From Paenibacillus sp. EZ-K15 (GTDB lineage: Bacteria; Bacillota; Bacilli; Paenibacillales; Paenibacillaceae), in NCBI RefSeq assembly GCF_002573715.1, contig NZ_PDHM01000021.1:124001-188000 (forward strand): a DNA stretch of 64,000 nt, written 5' to 3'. Of this stretch, positions 1 through 8,546 are shown piece after piece (within the stretch, counting starts at the first letter, position 1; each line of letters begins with the position of its first letter). The translations under genes were made by a program, and so were the position numbers. The notes beneath the pieces were generated by a model, which did not search any database, was not told the DNA's origin, and saw only the letters and a list, made by a program, of their open reading frames with translations.

Positions 1-391
1 TAGGGATCAACCCGCCGCTAAAAAACATGGTGATCAATAAAAACCACATGATAACAGGTCTTCCAACCAGATCCTTACGGGCTAACGGATAAGCGGCAAA
101 TACGGTAACCGCTACTCCGATCAAGGTTCCAATACCCGCGTACAACAGGGAGTTGGCATACCCGATCCAAATGGAGGAGTCGTTGAATATTCGTTCATAG
201 CCATCGAGCGTGAAGCCCTTGGGAAATAACCATACTTCCCCCGAATAGATTAGATTGGGATCACTGAATGAAGCAATCAGCACAAAATACAGCGGAAATA
301 ATACGATCAGCATAACTACGGTCAAGAAGAAATAGTTGATGGCATCGAACCATGCGTCTCCTCTGCTTTTTCTCTTTAATAATTGGTTCAA
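1..391 (-). CDS. Carbohydrate ABC transporter permease, LplC/YtcP type (3' end outside window)
   Basis: N-terminal 130 residues of an inner-membrane sugar importer permease; the gene runs off the left edge. The translation begins with a short basic tail, then a membrane segment (about residues 20-42), then a loop with FPKGFTLDGYERIF, which is typical of the second permease of LplB/LplC importers. The start is a TTG at 391 with a GGGGGA ribosome site; no in-frame ATG fits the family's N-terminus. It follows the LplB-type permease (404-1360) after a 12-base gap, so the two are co-transcribed and should form the heterodimeric channel. The substrate cannot be read from the sequence. Confidence 0.85.
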   Translation of the reverse strand, partial: MNQLLKRKSRGDAWFDAINYFFLTVVMLIVLFPLYFVLIASFSDPNLIYSGEVWLFPKGFTLDGYERIFNDSSIWIGYANSLLYAGIGTLIGVAVTVFAAYPLARKDLVGRPVIMWFLLITMFFSGGLIP

Positions 392-403
392 AGTGAATCC
401 CCC

Positions 404-1360
404 CTACCAAAGACTGGTTTCCGTTAATTTTTTGGCGATCCGGTTGACGGTTACAATCAGGATGATATTGATGACGGAGTTAAACAGCCCGACGGCCGTG
501 GAAAAGCTGTACTGCGCCTTCTGAATCCCCAATTCATATACATAGGTCGGAATAATATTCGAAGTCGCATAGTTCAGATCGCTTTGCATAAGAAATGCTT
601 TCTCGAAACCGATGCTCATGACGTTCCCGAGTGCGAGAATTAACAGAATGACAATGGTTGGCAAGATGGACGGAATGTCCACGTACCATACACGCTTCCA
701 TTTACTTGCTCCATCCATAATCGCGGCTTCATGCAGTTCGGGATTAACCCCAGCAAGCGCAGCCAGATATATAATCGTGGCGAAACCGGTCTCTTGCCAT
801 ATGCCTGACAAAATGTACAATGGACGGAACCATCCCTCGTCAGCCATGAATAGAATGGGTTCTCCACCGAACCAGGTAATGATGAGGTTCACGAGACCAC
901 TGTTTGGCGATAAAAAAACATGCAGCATACCGACGAGCACAACGGTAGAAATAAAGTGCGGTGCATAAATGACGGTCTGGATAAATTTCTTGTATCGCTT
1001 GCCCAGCATCTGATTCAGCATGATCGCGATAATAATCGGAGCCGGGAAGCTGAACACAAGCGATAGAAAACTGAGTGTTAGCGTATTTTTCATGATGGTC
1101 CAGAAGTTATAAGAATTAAAAAAATCAATAAAATGCTGGAAACCCACCCATTCGCTGCCCCAAATGCCCTGGCTCGGTGAAAAATCCTTAAATGCAATTT
1201 GTACTCCGTACATCGGATAGTACTTGAACAGGAGGTAAACCAGAATGATCGGCAGCAGGAACAGATACAGCTCATAGTTGCGTTTGACTCGACTCCAAGT
1301 TTTATGATTTTCTTTGATCAAGGGTTGTTCTCCCCCGGAATCTCGTGAAATCACCGTCAT
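404..1360 (-). CDS. Carbohydrate ABC transporter permease, LplB type
   Basis: About 318 residues with six predicted membrane segments, the first at about residues 31-50 (YELYLFLLPIILVYLLF). The cytoplasmic EAA loop that docks the ATPase is seen as HEAAIMDGASKWKRVW. It pairs with the permease at 1-391 to form a sugar or oligosaccharide channel. No ATPase is nearby; such systems usually borrow a shared MsmX-like ATPase. The ATG at 1360 lies only one base after GGGAG, so the in-frame GTG at 1354 (spacing 7), or a TTG after GGGGGAG further in, may be the true start. Paired GAAACGTTTC operators lie just upstream, so it is probably repressed by the LacI protein at 1538-2506. Confidence 0.9.
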   Translation of the reverse strand: MTVISRDSGGEQPLIKENHKTWSRVKRNYELYLFLLPIILVYLLFKYYPMYGVQIAFKDFSPSQGIWGSEWVGFQHFIDFFNSYNFWTIMKNTLTLSFLSLVFSFPAPIIIAIMLNQMLGKRYKKFIQTVIYAPHFISTVVLVGMLHVFLSPNSGLVNLIITWFGGEPILFMADEGWFRPLYILSGIWQETGFATIIYLAALAGVNPELHEAAIMDGASKWKRVWYVDIPSILPTIVILLILALGNVMSIGFEKAFLMQSDLNYATSNIIPTYVYELGIQKAQYSFSTAVGLFNSVINIILIVTVNRIAKKLTETSLW

Positions 1361-1391
1361 ACTCCCTTTCTTCGTAAAATAATTGCATGTT

Positions 1392-1430
1392 ATTGAAACG
1401 TTTCCAATTTAATTGAAACGTTTCCAATTT
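1392..1430 (-). promoter_or_regulatory. Tandem LacI-family operators upstream of the left-edge importer
   Basis: Two identical 19-base copies, each containing the near-palindrome TTGAAACGTTTCCAA, at 1392-1410 and 1412-1430. They are exactly 20 bp apart, about two helical turns, so two dimers would bind on one DNA face. The pair sits about 32 bp before the permease start. The same motif recurs at 2556-2570 before the regulator. The spacing and repetition are seen directly; binding by the adjacent LacI protein is inferred. The core differs from the CcpA cre consensus in its outer bases. Confidence 0.75.
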
Positions 1431-1537
1431 TCCATGAGAAAAACGTCACCCGGTTAATCCACCGGTGAAACAGCCGTGGCAGTTGATGTTTTTCCAATAC
1501 TTATTAAAGGGTAAAGCCTTTTTATTCTGAGGAACAA

Positions 1538-2506
1538 TCAAGTCGTTTCACCTTGTCTAAATATGACCGGAAGACGATAAACTTCCCGGTCCAATGTTTC
1601 GCCATCGATCTTTTTGTAGAGCAGCCGGATCGTCGTACGTGCCATCTCCTCTACAGGTTGTCTGATCGTTGACAATATCGGATGGAAATAAGGATGATCC
1701 TGAATCCCGTCATATCCGATGACCTTTACATCCTCTGGAACGCGAATGCCCAGCCTACCTGCTCTCTCGATATACTTGGCGGCGAACATATCCGTAATGG
1801 CAAAAATGCCGTCCACGTCCCGATACTCATTAAGAAACTCGCCATAATAGGCATCGTCGTCCACAACGGGGTCTGTCTTCTCATATACAACATAATCGAC
1901 TCCCATTGTTCTGGCCTCCTGAATGAAGCCTTCTTTCCGATTCATGGTTTCACTGAAAACGGAAGTGATGCTCCCCAAAAAGGCAGGTTTTCGGGATCCC
2001 GCTTTGACAAGTTCTCTTAACGCCAGACGCCCTCCTTCATAATTATCCGAAGTGACGCATGTGATTTTCTTGTTGAAATGCCTGTCGATACTGACAATCG
2101 GAATGTCATTGCTAACGTAATTTTCAATATCGTTGTAAGTAATGCCGACAATACCTGCCACTTTGTTTTGCTGAAGCATATCAAGATAATACAATTCCTT
2201 TTCAGGTTTGCCGCCGCTATTGCAAAGCATGAGCTTGAAACCTTCCCGATCCAACTCATCTTCAATATAATAAGCCAGTTCGGAGAAAAAGGGATGCCAG
2301 ATACTCGGGAGCAGCAAGGCTACCATCTTGGACTTCCGCATTTTAAAATTTCGGGCAATCTCATTAGGAATATAATTCAACTCTTGTATGGCCTGCTCGA
2401 CTTTTCTGCGCGTTGCGGGTTTAACGGCGCCCGAATTGTTAATGACGCGGGACACAGTTCCCACAGCTACGCCAGCTAAATTGGCAACATCTTTAATACT
2501 AGACAT
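1538..2506 (-). CDS. LacI/GalR-family transcriptional regulator
   Basis: Full-length 322-residue repressor. The N-terminal helix-turn-helix reads IKDVANLAGVAVGTVSRVIN, followed by the hinge helix (NEIARNFK, about residue 49), then a periplasmic-binding-protein-like sensor domain (about 60-322) ending in the usual ATTIR/PV pattern. It lies between its probable target operon (1-1360) and another importer locus and faces the same way as the former. Operators occur both before the importer (1392-1430) and before its own start (2556-2570), which indicates autoregulation as well as operon control. The inducer is probably a sugar taken up by the 1-1360 importer. Confidence 0.92.
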   Translation of the reverse strand: MSSIKDVANLAGVAVGTVSRVINNSGAVKPATRRKVEQAIQELNYIPNEIARNFKMRKSKMVALLLPSIWHPFFSELAYYIEDELDREGFKLMLCNSGGKPEKELYYLDMLQQNKVAGIVGITYNDIENYVSNDIPIVSIDRHFNKKITCVTSDNYEGGRLALRELVKAGSRKPAFLGSITSVFSETMNRKEGFIQEARTMGVDYVVYEKTDPVVDDDAYYGEFLNEYRDVDGIFAITDMFAAKYIERAGRLGIRVPEDVKVIGYDGIQDHPYFHPILSTIRQPVEEMARTTIRLLYKKIDGETLDREVYRLPVIFRQGETT

Positions 2507-2555
2507 CTAACCCCCCACTTATTCTCTCTTTTATGGAAATCATCATAACACCAAA

Positions 2556-2570
2556 TTGGAAACGTTTCAA
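2556..2570 (-). promoter_or_regulatory. LacI-family operator before the regulator gene
   Basis: TTGGAAACGTTTCAA, the same core as the tandem sites at 1392-1430, located 50 bp upstream of the LacI start at 2506. A second half-site, GGAAACG, follows about 10 bases further on (near 2581). Autoregulation is inferred from the sequence match. Confidence 0.65.
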
Positions 2571-2644
2571 TATCTTTTTTGGAAACGCTGTCGTCATTCT
2601 AACAGGGGGAACTTTGGCAACATTCTTAGCATGTTGATTACGTT

Positions 2645-2688
2645 TTAAAAAACTAGAGCGGCAGGGTCAAATTAGACCCTGCCGCTCT
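2645..2688 (-). terminator. Rho-independent terminator of the 2770-11194 gene series
   Basis: Perfect 14-bp stem (2655-2668 with 2675-2688) and 6-base loop. On the minus strand it is followed by a T-rich run (AGTTTTTTAAAA). It sits about 80 bp beyond the binding-protein stop codon at 2770 and closes the minus-strand series. Confidence 0.85.
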
Positions 2689-2769
2689 CTTACAGGTTTC
2701 GGATAGCCATGTTTCCATAGGCAGATTCGTAGTCTCCTTCGAATCTATGGGTCGACACGGTATACGCAT

Positions 2770-4227
2770 TTATTTCCCCGCCAAAAACTCATCCAACTGA
2801 CGCTGAATTTCAGCGACATAGTCATCAATGCCCGCGGCCTTCAGCTTCTCGATGGCTTTGGGATACTCTGTCTCAAAATCGATGAAACCGGAACGTATAG
2901 CAGCTAAATCCTTGCCCGCAATTTCTTTCAGAGCCGTCTCGATTAACTTGACCTTCTCATTGTTAAATCGGAAGCCCAATGAATCGGATCGGATAGCCTT
3001 TTCATCCCAGCTCTTATACTTATCGATGGACTCTTGGGCCACATTCGGCCCGAACAATTGATAATTTTGGTTTCTAAACATCCATTCATAGAAGAATTCG
3101 CTAGCGGTGAGCTTATTGATTCTTCCATCTACAATCTCGTAATCCTTGCCTTCGACGCCATAGAGAGCAAACAGATAATTCTCCTGGGATTTATAAATCC
3201 AGTTCACGAACTTCATGGCGCCTTCCGGATTAGGAGCATTCACAGGTATGCCCAGCACCTCTCCGCCTGCAGCAGTCACATAACGCGGTTTATCCTCGGC
3301 TAACAGGTATGTTTTAACCTCGGCATCCGGTGCATTGGCTTTGATGGCATCAATAATTTCCATTTCCTTGCCCAAAGAGCCTTCAACCCATAAATATAAG
3401 CCTGTCTGCATACGGGAGTCTCTCTCGTTGTATTTGATAGTCAGATCCTCTGTATATAACCCCGCATCATACATGCCGCGGTTAAACTTCGCGACTTCCT
3501 GGAACGCTTCCGTTTCATAGTAGCTGTATGCTTTTTTGCTGTCTTCCCCGAATACGACCAAATCTTCTACGGCGATCCAGTTATATTGTTCATCGCTAAA
3601 ATATCGGGTCAACGGTTTAAAGACAATATCGGCGGGCCCCTTCATTTCAGGGAATTTCTCTTTCGCCCTGGTTGCGAATTCCTTTAAATCGTCAGCTGTC
3701 TTCAAGTCGGTCATCCCCACCGCTTCGAGAATATCCTGACGAACGGCCACCAGCTGGTACATGGCGGAGGACGGTGCATATGCGGATGGAATGCCATGAA
3801 TCTTACCATCGATCGTTGCCCCCTGAAGCTGTTCCATCGGCAGAACTTTTAACATATCCTGACCATATTTCTCGATTAAATCATCCAATACCATGGCTTG
3901 TTTCTTGTTGACAATGGTAGAAAGATCCGGGAGACCGTCCCAATATAAATCGATCGGTTCGTTGGCTGCCAGCATGATATCTTTTTGTTCCCAATACTGG
4001 GCCCACGGCACAAATGTGACTTCGACCTTCAAACCCAGATCGGCGGCCATCTTCTCGGCAAACTCGTTGCCCAGAAATTCGCTCATGCGATCGCTTCGCT
4101 CCCCCGGATACAAGATCGTAACGGTTTCGAGCTTGGCTGCCCCCTCTTTTTTACCGCTGCATCCTGCCATAACCGAAACGGACGCCATCAATAAGACCAA
4201 CAAGATCAGCATTGTCCTTGCTTTCAT
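2770..4227 (-). CDS. Extracellular solute-binding lipoprotein of a sugar ABC importer
   Basis: 485 residues. The signal peptide ends in a lipobox with Cys23 (VMAGC), so the protein is anchored outside the membrane. The body has the two-lobe binding-protein fold typical of family-1 solute-binding proteins (early TILYPGERSDRM, later YSYYETEAFQEVAKFNRGMY). The C-terminal part, with ETALKEIAGKDLAA and ending in LDEFLAG, resembles the DUF3502 tail found on LplA-like lipoproteins. It is the last gene of the minus-strand series that also encodes permeases 5194-6120 and 4298-5197, which it should serve. The ligand is unknown, presumably the product of the DUF4832 proteins upstream. Confidence 0.9.
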   Translation of the reverse strand: MKARTMLILLVLLMASVSVMAGCSGKKEGAAKLETVTILYPGERSDRMSEFLGNEFAEKMAADLGLKVEVTFVPWAQYWEQKDIMLAANEPIDLYWDGLPDLSTIVNKKQAMVLDDLIEKYGQDMLKVLPMEQLQGATIDGKIHGIPSAYAPSSAMYQLVAVRQDILEAVGMTDLKTADDLKEFATRAKEKFPEMKGPADIVFKPLTRYFSDEQYNWIAVEDLVVFGEDSKKAYSYYETEAFQEVAKFNRGMYDAGLYTEDLTIKYNERDSRMQTGLYLWVEGSLGKEMEIIDAIKANAPDAEVKTYLLAEDKPRYVTAAGGEVLGIPVNAPNPEGAMKFVNWIYKSQENYLFALYGVEGKDYEIVDGRINKLTASEFFYEWMFRNQNYQLFGPNVAQESIDKYKSWDEKAIRSDSLGFRFNNEKVKLIETALKEIAGKDLAAIRSGFIDFETEYPKAIEKLKAAGIDDYVAEIQRQLDEFLAGK

Positions 4228-4297
4228 GAAAGACCCTCCCTAATAAAATGGTTAATCTATGTTAAAAGCCGGTATCGGCCAGTAACCACGCAGGTGT

Positions 4298-5197
4298 CTA
4301 TTCTTTGACGGCCCCAGCCATAATCCCGTGCACGAAGTATTTTTGAATGTAAGGGTAGAGGAAAATGATCGGGCCGATCGTAATGACCGTAATGGCCATC
4401 TTCACGGTCTCCGCAGGCAGTGTGATGTTGCCTGATGCCCCTGATGGAATTCGTCCGGAGCTTATCGCATTGACGTTCGACAGGATGTTGTAGAGGAAAT
4501 ATTGGAGCGGAAATAAATCGCGATCATTGATAAAAATCAGAGCATGCCACCAATCATTCCAATATTGAAGCGCATACATTAAACCAACCGTCAACAGCGC
4601 AGTCTTGCTTAACGGAAGGGCTATTTTCACATAGATCGTAAAATAATTGGCGCCGTCCATCTCGGCGGCTTCATATAAAGATGGAGCGATGCTTGCAAAA
4701 TACGTGCGCATCAGAAACATATTCCATACGCTGAATATAGAAGGCAGGATCAAGGCCAGAATGCTGTTCTTCAGTCCATAAAAGTTGACGCTGACCATGT
4801 ACCAAGGAATCAGTCCGGCCGAGAAGATAATCGTGAAATTGCTGATAAAGGCGAGTACGTTGCGGTATTTCAGCTTTTTGATGGATAGGGAAAATGCAAT
4901 CATGCTGGTAATCAGCAGGGCCCCTACCGTCCCAACGGTGGTTACAAACAGGGTCACACCGTAGGATTTCAGTATTTTCATCCCACTATTAACAAAGATA
5001 TATTTATAGGTATCCAGGCTTGGGCTCAAGGGGAAGATCGAATAGCCGTTTCTCGCAACCGCCTGTTCCGAAGAAAAGGATACGCTTAAGGTTAAAACAA
5101 GGGGATACAGACACACGAGCGCGAATAAGCCAATGAATCCATAGGCACAGGCTATCACCAGTTGATCGCCAAGCAATCTATTCTTTTGTCTCATCAA
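4298..5197 (-). CDS. Carbohydrate ABC transporter permease, LplC/YtcP type
   Basis: 299-residue integral membrane protein with six predicted spans, the first at about residues 13-35. The EAA loop is YEAAEMDGANYFTIYVKIALP, and the protein ends in the family's common tail, KYFVHGIMAGAVKE. Its start overlaps the stop of the LplB-type permease 5194-6120 by four bases (ATGA), so the subunits are translationally coupled. It forms half of the membrane channel that works with the lipoprotein at 2770. No dedicated ATPase is encoded in the series. Confidence 0.92.
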   Translation of the reverse strand: MMRQKNRLLGDQLVIACAYGFIGLFALVCLYPLVLTLSVSFSSEQAVARNGYSIFPLSPSLDTYKYIFVNSGMKILKSYGVTLFVTTVGTVGALLITSMIAFSLSIKKLKYRNVLAFISNFTIIFSAGLIPWYMVSVNFYGLKNSILALILPSIFSVWNMFLMRTYFASIAPSLYEAAEMDGANYFTIYVKIALPLSKTALLTVGLMYALQYWNDWWHALIFINDRDLFPLQYFLYNILSNVNAISSGRIPSGASGNITLPAETVKMAITVITIGPIIFLYPYIQKYFVHGIMAGAVKE

Positions 5198-6120
5198 AAT
5201 AGACCCTCTCCATCATTTATTTTCTTAGCCGATTGGTTTGCAGCCGTAATCAGGATCAATCCCATCAAGGACTGAAATAACCCAATGGCCGTAGAGTAGG
5301 AAAAGCCCAGCGTACGCATCGACTGATAAACATAAGTATCGATGACCGTTACTTCTTCAGCCAAGACCGGGTTGTTGCCCACAATACCGTAAATCATGCC
5401 AAAGTCCCCGTAGAAGATCCTGCCGACGCTCAGCAAGCTCAAGACAATGATGGTTGGTTTCAGCATGGGCACGGTCAAGTAAAAAATCCGCTGCAATTTG
5501 TTGGCGCCATCCACCTTAGCCGCTTCGTACAAGCTTCCATCAAAATTGGACATCGCCGCCATATAGATAATGGAACTGTACCCGCTCCATTTCCAGACGC
5601 TCGACAGAATGATGATCCATTTCCAATACTTCGGCTCCGAGTACCACCTGATCGGCTCTGCTCCGAAGAACTCCAGAATATGATTAGCAACCCCAACATC
5701 TGTAGAGAAGATCCCATACAGAATCGCCCCCACAACGACCCACGAGATGAAATAGGGAAAAAACATCATGCTTTGAGCAACTTTTTTGTAGGTTTTATGC
5801 CGGATTTCGTTGATCAGAATGGCAATGCTGACAGGAATGATAATGCCTAATATGAGACCAAAAAAGTTGATGTACAGCGTATTATAGGTAACCTTCCATC
5901 CCATGCTGTTTTCCGAGAAAAAGTATTTGAAATTGTCCAGACCCACAAATTTACTGCCGAAGATGCCATCAACCACATTAAAATCGGTAAATGCCATCCA
6001 TATTCCTGCAAAAGGGATATAGGAGAACATCATCAGCACAATCAGAGCAGGCACGCACATCAGATACAGTATTCTGTTTTTCTTTATTTCATCTAGAAAC
6101 CCCTTAACCACTGAACCCAT
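5194..6120 (-). CDS. Carbohydrate ABC transporter permease, LplB type
   Basis: 308 residues, six predicted membrane spans. The EAA motif for ATPase docking is YEAAKVDGANKLQRIFYLTVP, and the LplB-like end is QSAKKINDGEGLF. It lies between the oxidoreductase gene 6155-7414 (34-base gap) and the second permease (4-base overlap), in an operon whose other members look like intracellular sugar-processing proteins. Role inferred: import of an oligosaccharide delivered by the lipoprotein at 2770-4227. Confidence 0.92.
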   Translation of the reverse strand: MGSVVKGFLDEIKKNRILYLMCVPALIVLMMFSYIPFAGIWMAFTDFNVVDGIFGSKFVGLDNFKYFFSENSMGWKVTYNTLYINFFGLILGIIIPVSIAILINEIRHKTYKKVAQSMMFFPYFISWVVVGAILYGIFSTDVGVANHILEFFGAEPIRWYSEPKYWKWIIILSSVWKWSGYSSIIYMAAMSNFDGSLYEAAKVDGANKLQRIFYLTVPMLKPTIIVLSLLSVGRIFYGDFGMIYGIVGNNPVLAEEVTVIDTYVYQSMRTLGFSYSTAIGLFQSLMGLILITAANQSAKKINDGEGLF

Positions 6121-6154
6121 TCCATCATCACGACCTTTGCATTGTGATTAACGA

Positions 6155-7414
6155 TTAAGCTAACATGCTCTGCTGCAGTCTCTCCTTAAGTTGATCCAGA
6201 TCAATCACGGTTCCGGTCATTCTGGCCTCTTCTGCTGCATACGCCATGATATGACTTTCGACGGACATGTCGATGGAGGATCTGCTGCTGAAGTCGGCGT
6301 TCCCCACATTATCCAAGAAGTCGATCATAAGACCTGTGTCGCCGCCATTATGTCCGCCGCTCATGGCTGCTGGCCGAATGACCGTTTGCTGACTGGCTTC
6401 AGCCATATTGGAGTTAAATCGAGTGACTTCAATGACATTCAAGCTGTCATCCCCGCGAATTTCCCCATGCTCACACATGATTTTGAGCGTGCGGTACATT
6501 TTATTGGTAAATCCGCTCAAGTTAAACGTTGCCGTAACCCCGTTCTTAAACTCGATAATGGTTACCTGATGATCACACACATCATTGTCCATCCGATAAA
6601 CGCAGCGTCCATAAGGACTTGTTTCCAACGCCTTCATAAGTCCCGCTTCGGACTGATCCACCGAAATGGCTGTAGCCGGCCATTGTCCTCTGACGGGCAT
6701 ATAGGCTTTTCTTGCATCGAATCGGCAATCTTCAGCGGCCTTGCAGTCCAAGCATCGTTCAGTGCTTCCAGCAGGTGCATTCTCCTCTTTAAAATAAGTC
6801 AAGTTGCCATAGGAAGAGATCCGTTTCGCTTGACTATCCACCAGCCAGGCTAGAATATCCATGTCATGGCAGGACTTCTGCATGATAATCGGACTGGCCA
6901 GGTCGCTTCTCCTCCAGTTACCTCTTACAAAGGAGTGTGCCATATGGAAATTACCGACATTCTCGTTATGCTGAATGGTGATCACTTTACCGAGCTCATG
7001 ACTATCAATGATTTTCTTAATCTCTGCAAAAAAATGGGTGTAGCGGAGCACATGACACACAATCACTTTCCGGCCTGTTTCATTGGCTTTTCGTTGTATT
7101 CTCAAGCTTTCTTCAGGACTTGGTGAAATGGGCTTTTCCAACAAAATATCATAGCCAAGATCAAGTGCCTTCATGGTTTGGTTATAATGGTCCCGGTCCA
7201 TGGAAGAAACAATAACGGCATCGCCAATTTTACCGAGTCGATAAAATTCATCTACGGATTTAAATTGTTTCTCCAGAGGAATCTGAAACTCATCCGCTGC
7301 CGCCTTTCTTCTGCTGTCATTCGGTTCAACGACCGCAACAATTTCCTCGCTTTGATATGCATGCCTTGCGTAGATCATGCCTCTTTGTCCTGCGCCGATT
7401 AATGCTAACTTCAA
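6155..7414 (-). CDS. Gfo/Idh/MocA-family NAD(P)-dependent oxidoreductase
   Basis: About 419 residues. The Rossmann motif GAGQRG is at the N-terminus, the EKP motif (LLEKPISPSPEES, lysine near residue 100) is typical of catalysis in the family, and a C-terminal alpha/beta domain follows. It should oxidise or epimerise a sugar or cyclitol in the cytoplasm. A cysteine-rich insert (CLDCKAAEDC) in the C-terminal part is also seen in some family members. The start chosen is TTG 7414, eight bases after GGAGG; ATG 7420 is only two bases from that site and TTG 7432 lies upstream of it. It sits between the DUF4832-like gene and the permeases, so it probably acts on the imported sugar. Confidence 0.88.
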   Translation of the reverse strand: MKLALIGAGQRGMIYARHAYQSEEIVAVVEPNDSRRKAAADEFQIPLEKQFKSVDEFYRLGKIGDAVIVSSMDRDHYNQTMKALDLGYDILLEKPISPSPEESLRIQRKANETGRKVIVCHVLRYTHFFAEIKKIIDSHELGKVITIQHNENVGNFHMAHSFVRGNWRRSDLASPIIMQKSCHDMDILAWLVDSQAKRISSYGNLTYFKEENAPAGSTERCLDCKAAEDCRFDARKAYMPVRGQWPATAISVDQSEAGLMKALETSPYGRCVYRMDNDVCDHQVTIIEFKNGVTATFNLSGFTNKMYRTLKIMCEHGEIRGDDSLNVIEVTRFNSNMAEASQQTVIRPAAMSGGHNGGDTGLMIDFLDNVGNADFSSRSSIDMSVESHIMAYAAEEARMTGTVIDLDQLKERLQQSMLA

Positions 7415-7454
7415 ATCCATAACCTCCAACAAACTCGTATTTGTCCTAAACGAT

Positions 7455-8546
7455 CTACTCCTGTTCTGGAACCACAGGATCTTCCAAGGGATAATATCCT
7501 TCCGGATAATAAGTGTCCCAAATATTTTTCAGCGGATCCTCAGCGGATATTTCGACTTGTATCGCGCCTGCCTCATAATACCCATCCTGTTGCGGATTCT
7601 GTATATGTAGGGGGATATACGAGCGGTCTTCGAAATAGAGTGCTATACTCAGCGTATATTTTCCTGGTAACATATCCTTCAAGGGGATCATCTCGTTATG
7701 GACAAGATCCCCGGTTAACCAGGAATGCGTGGCTGCGTGCAGGGGATATTCATAGGAAACCTCCTCCTGCTTTAACTGCACCCATAACTGAAATTCCCGA
7801 TAAATTCTGGAACTGCCCGCGTTGACAAACCAGAGTCGCAGCGGCAAGCTCCCACGACTATATACCGTTTCCGGATAAGTCAGTCTGCGTAAAGTTAGAT
7901 GATATCCAAGCCCTATATTCAGATTGGAGAGGCCGGCGTGCCAGCGATATGCCTCGCGTCTGGTATGAGGACCGCAAACATCATCGGTCACATGAAGGAC
8001 CACCTGGTAGCGCTTCCATATCTTCTGCAGTTTGTGTTTGGCAAAAGCCTCACAGCATTCGATCCAATTCGCCTCACTGCACTTCACCAGCAGGCCAAAT
8101 CCACGACTGTGTTCTCTTAAATGTTGAATCAGTCTATCATTCTGCAGTTCAGCTAGCAGCGTCTGCGTCTCAAATGACTCCATATAAGCGTTCCATTCTT
8201 CCTTACTATCAGCTAAGGTTGATATCAGAACGGCTGTTAAGCGTCTGTCGGAGTCGATATAACTCCCTACTTTTCGGACCAAAGCCGCAAAACAATCAGG
8301 TGCGTAATCCGGAGCCCAGACCGGCAATTCCGGTACCAGGACAAGAATGGGATTTTGGGCCGTATGCAATGCTTCATGGATCGCTTCAAGTCTGTATTCT
8401 CCTCGAACCGGCTCAAGCGCTCTCCAGGAAAAGGAGACGTATTCGAATGGATCCTGGCTTGCATCATGCTCGCTATTCGATAAGGGTTGCGGTCGGATTT
8501 TTACGGTTTTATACTTCTCGTAGTTTTCGAGCGAGTATTTCCCCAT
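7455..8546 (-). CDS. Divergent DUF4832-like protein, possible pseudoenzyme
   Basis: 363 residues, no signal peptide. Weakly but collinearly similar to its neighbour 9830-11194. Both have an early 'R/WR-LE-R-GEYR' strand (here FSWRALEPVRGEYR, about residues 39-52), and both have a C-terminal beta domain that starts GYHLTLRRLTYPE (about 214) where the neighbour has GYRFELRKFTYDS. The G-W-E acidic motif of the paralogues (GAWGE, GHWAE) is replaced here by STLADSKEEW, and the VDCLGD and FEAC regions are not conserved. The start ATG 8546 follows AAAGGAGAG and overlaps the upstream gene by 38 bases. Function unknown; it may be a non-catalytic binding or regulatory partner. Confidence 0.7.
   Translation of the reverse strand: MGKYSLENYEKYKTVKIRPQPLSNSEHDASQDPFEYVSFSWRALEPVRGEYRLEAIHEALHTAQNPILVLVPELPVWAPDYAPDCFAALVRKVGSYIDSDRRLTAVLISTLADSKEEWNAYMESFETQTLLAELQNDRLIQHLREHSRGFGLLVKCSEANWIECCEAFAKHKLQKIWKRYQVVLHVTDDVCGPHTRREAYRWHAGLSNLNIGLGYHLTLRRLTYPETVYSRGSLPLRLWFVNAGSSRIYREFQLWVQLKQEEVSYEYPLHAATHSWLTGDLVHNEMIPLKDMLPGKYTLSIALYFEDRSYIPLHIQNPQQDGYYEAGAIQVEISAEDPLKNIWDTYYPEGYYPLEDPVVPEQE

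Noticed and set aside
1392..1430. CcpA cre sites as the reading of the GAAACGTTTC repeats
   Set aside because: The outer bases do not match the cre consensus, and copies occur only around the LacI gene and its neighbour, so a dedicated LacI operator fits better.
6191..6853. 220-codon plus-strand frame opposite the oxidoreductase
   Set aside because: Shadow of the Gfo/Idh/MocA gene, whose motifs and ribosome site are clear.
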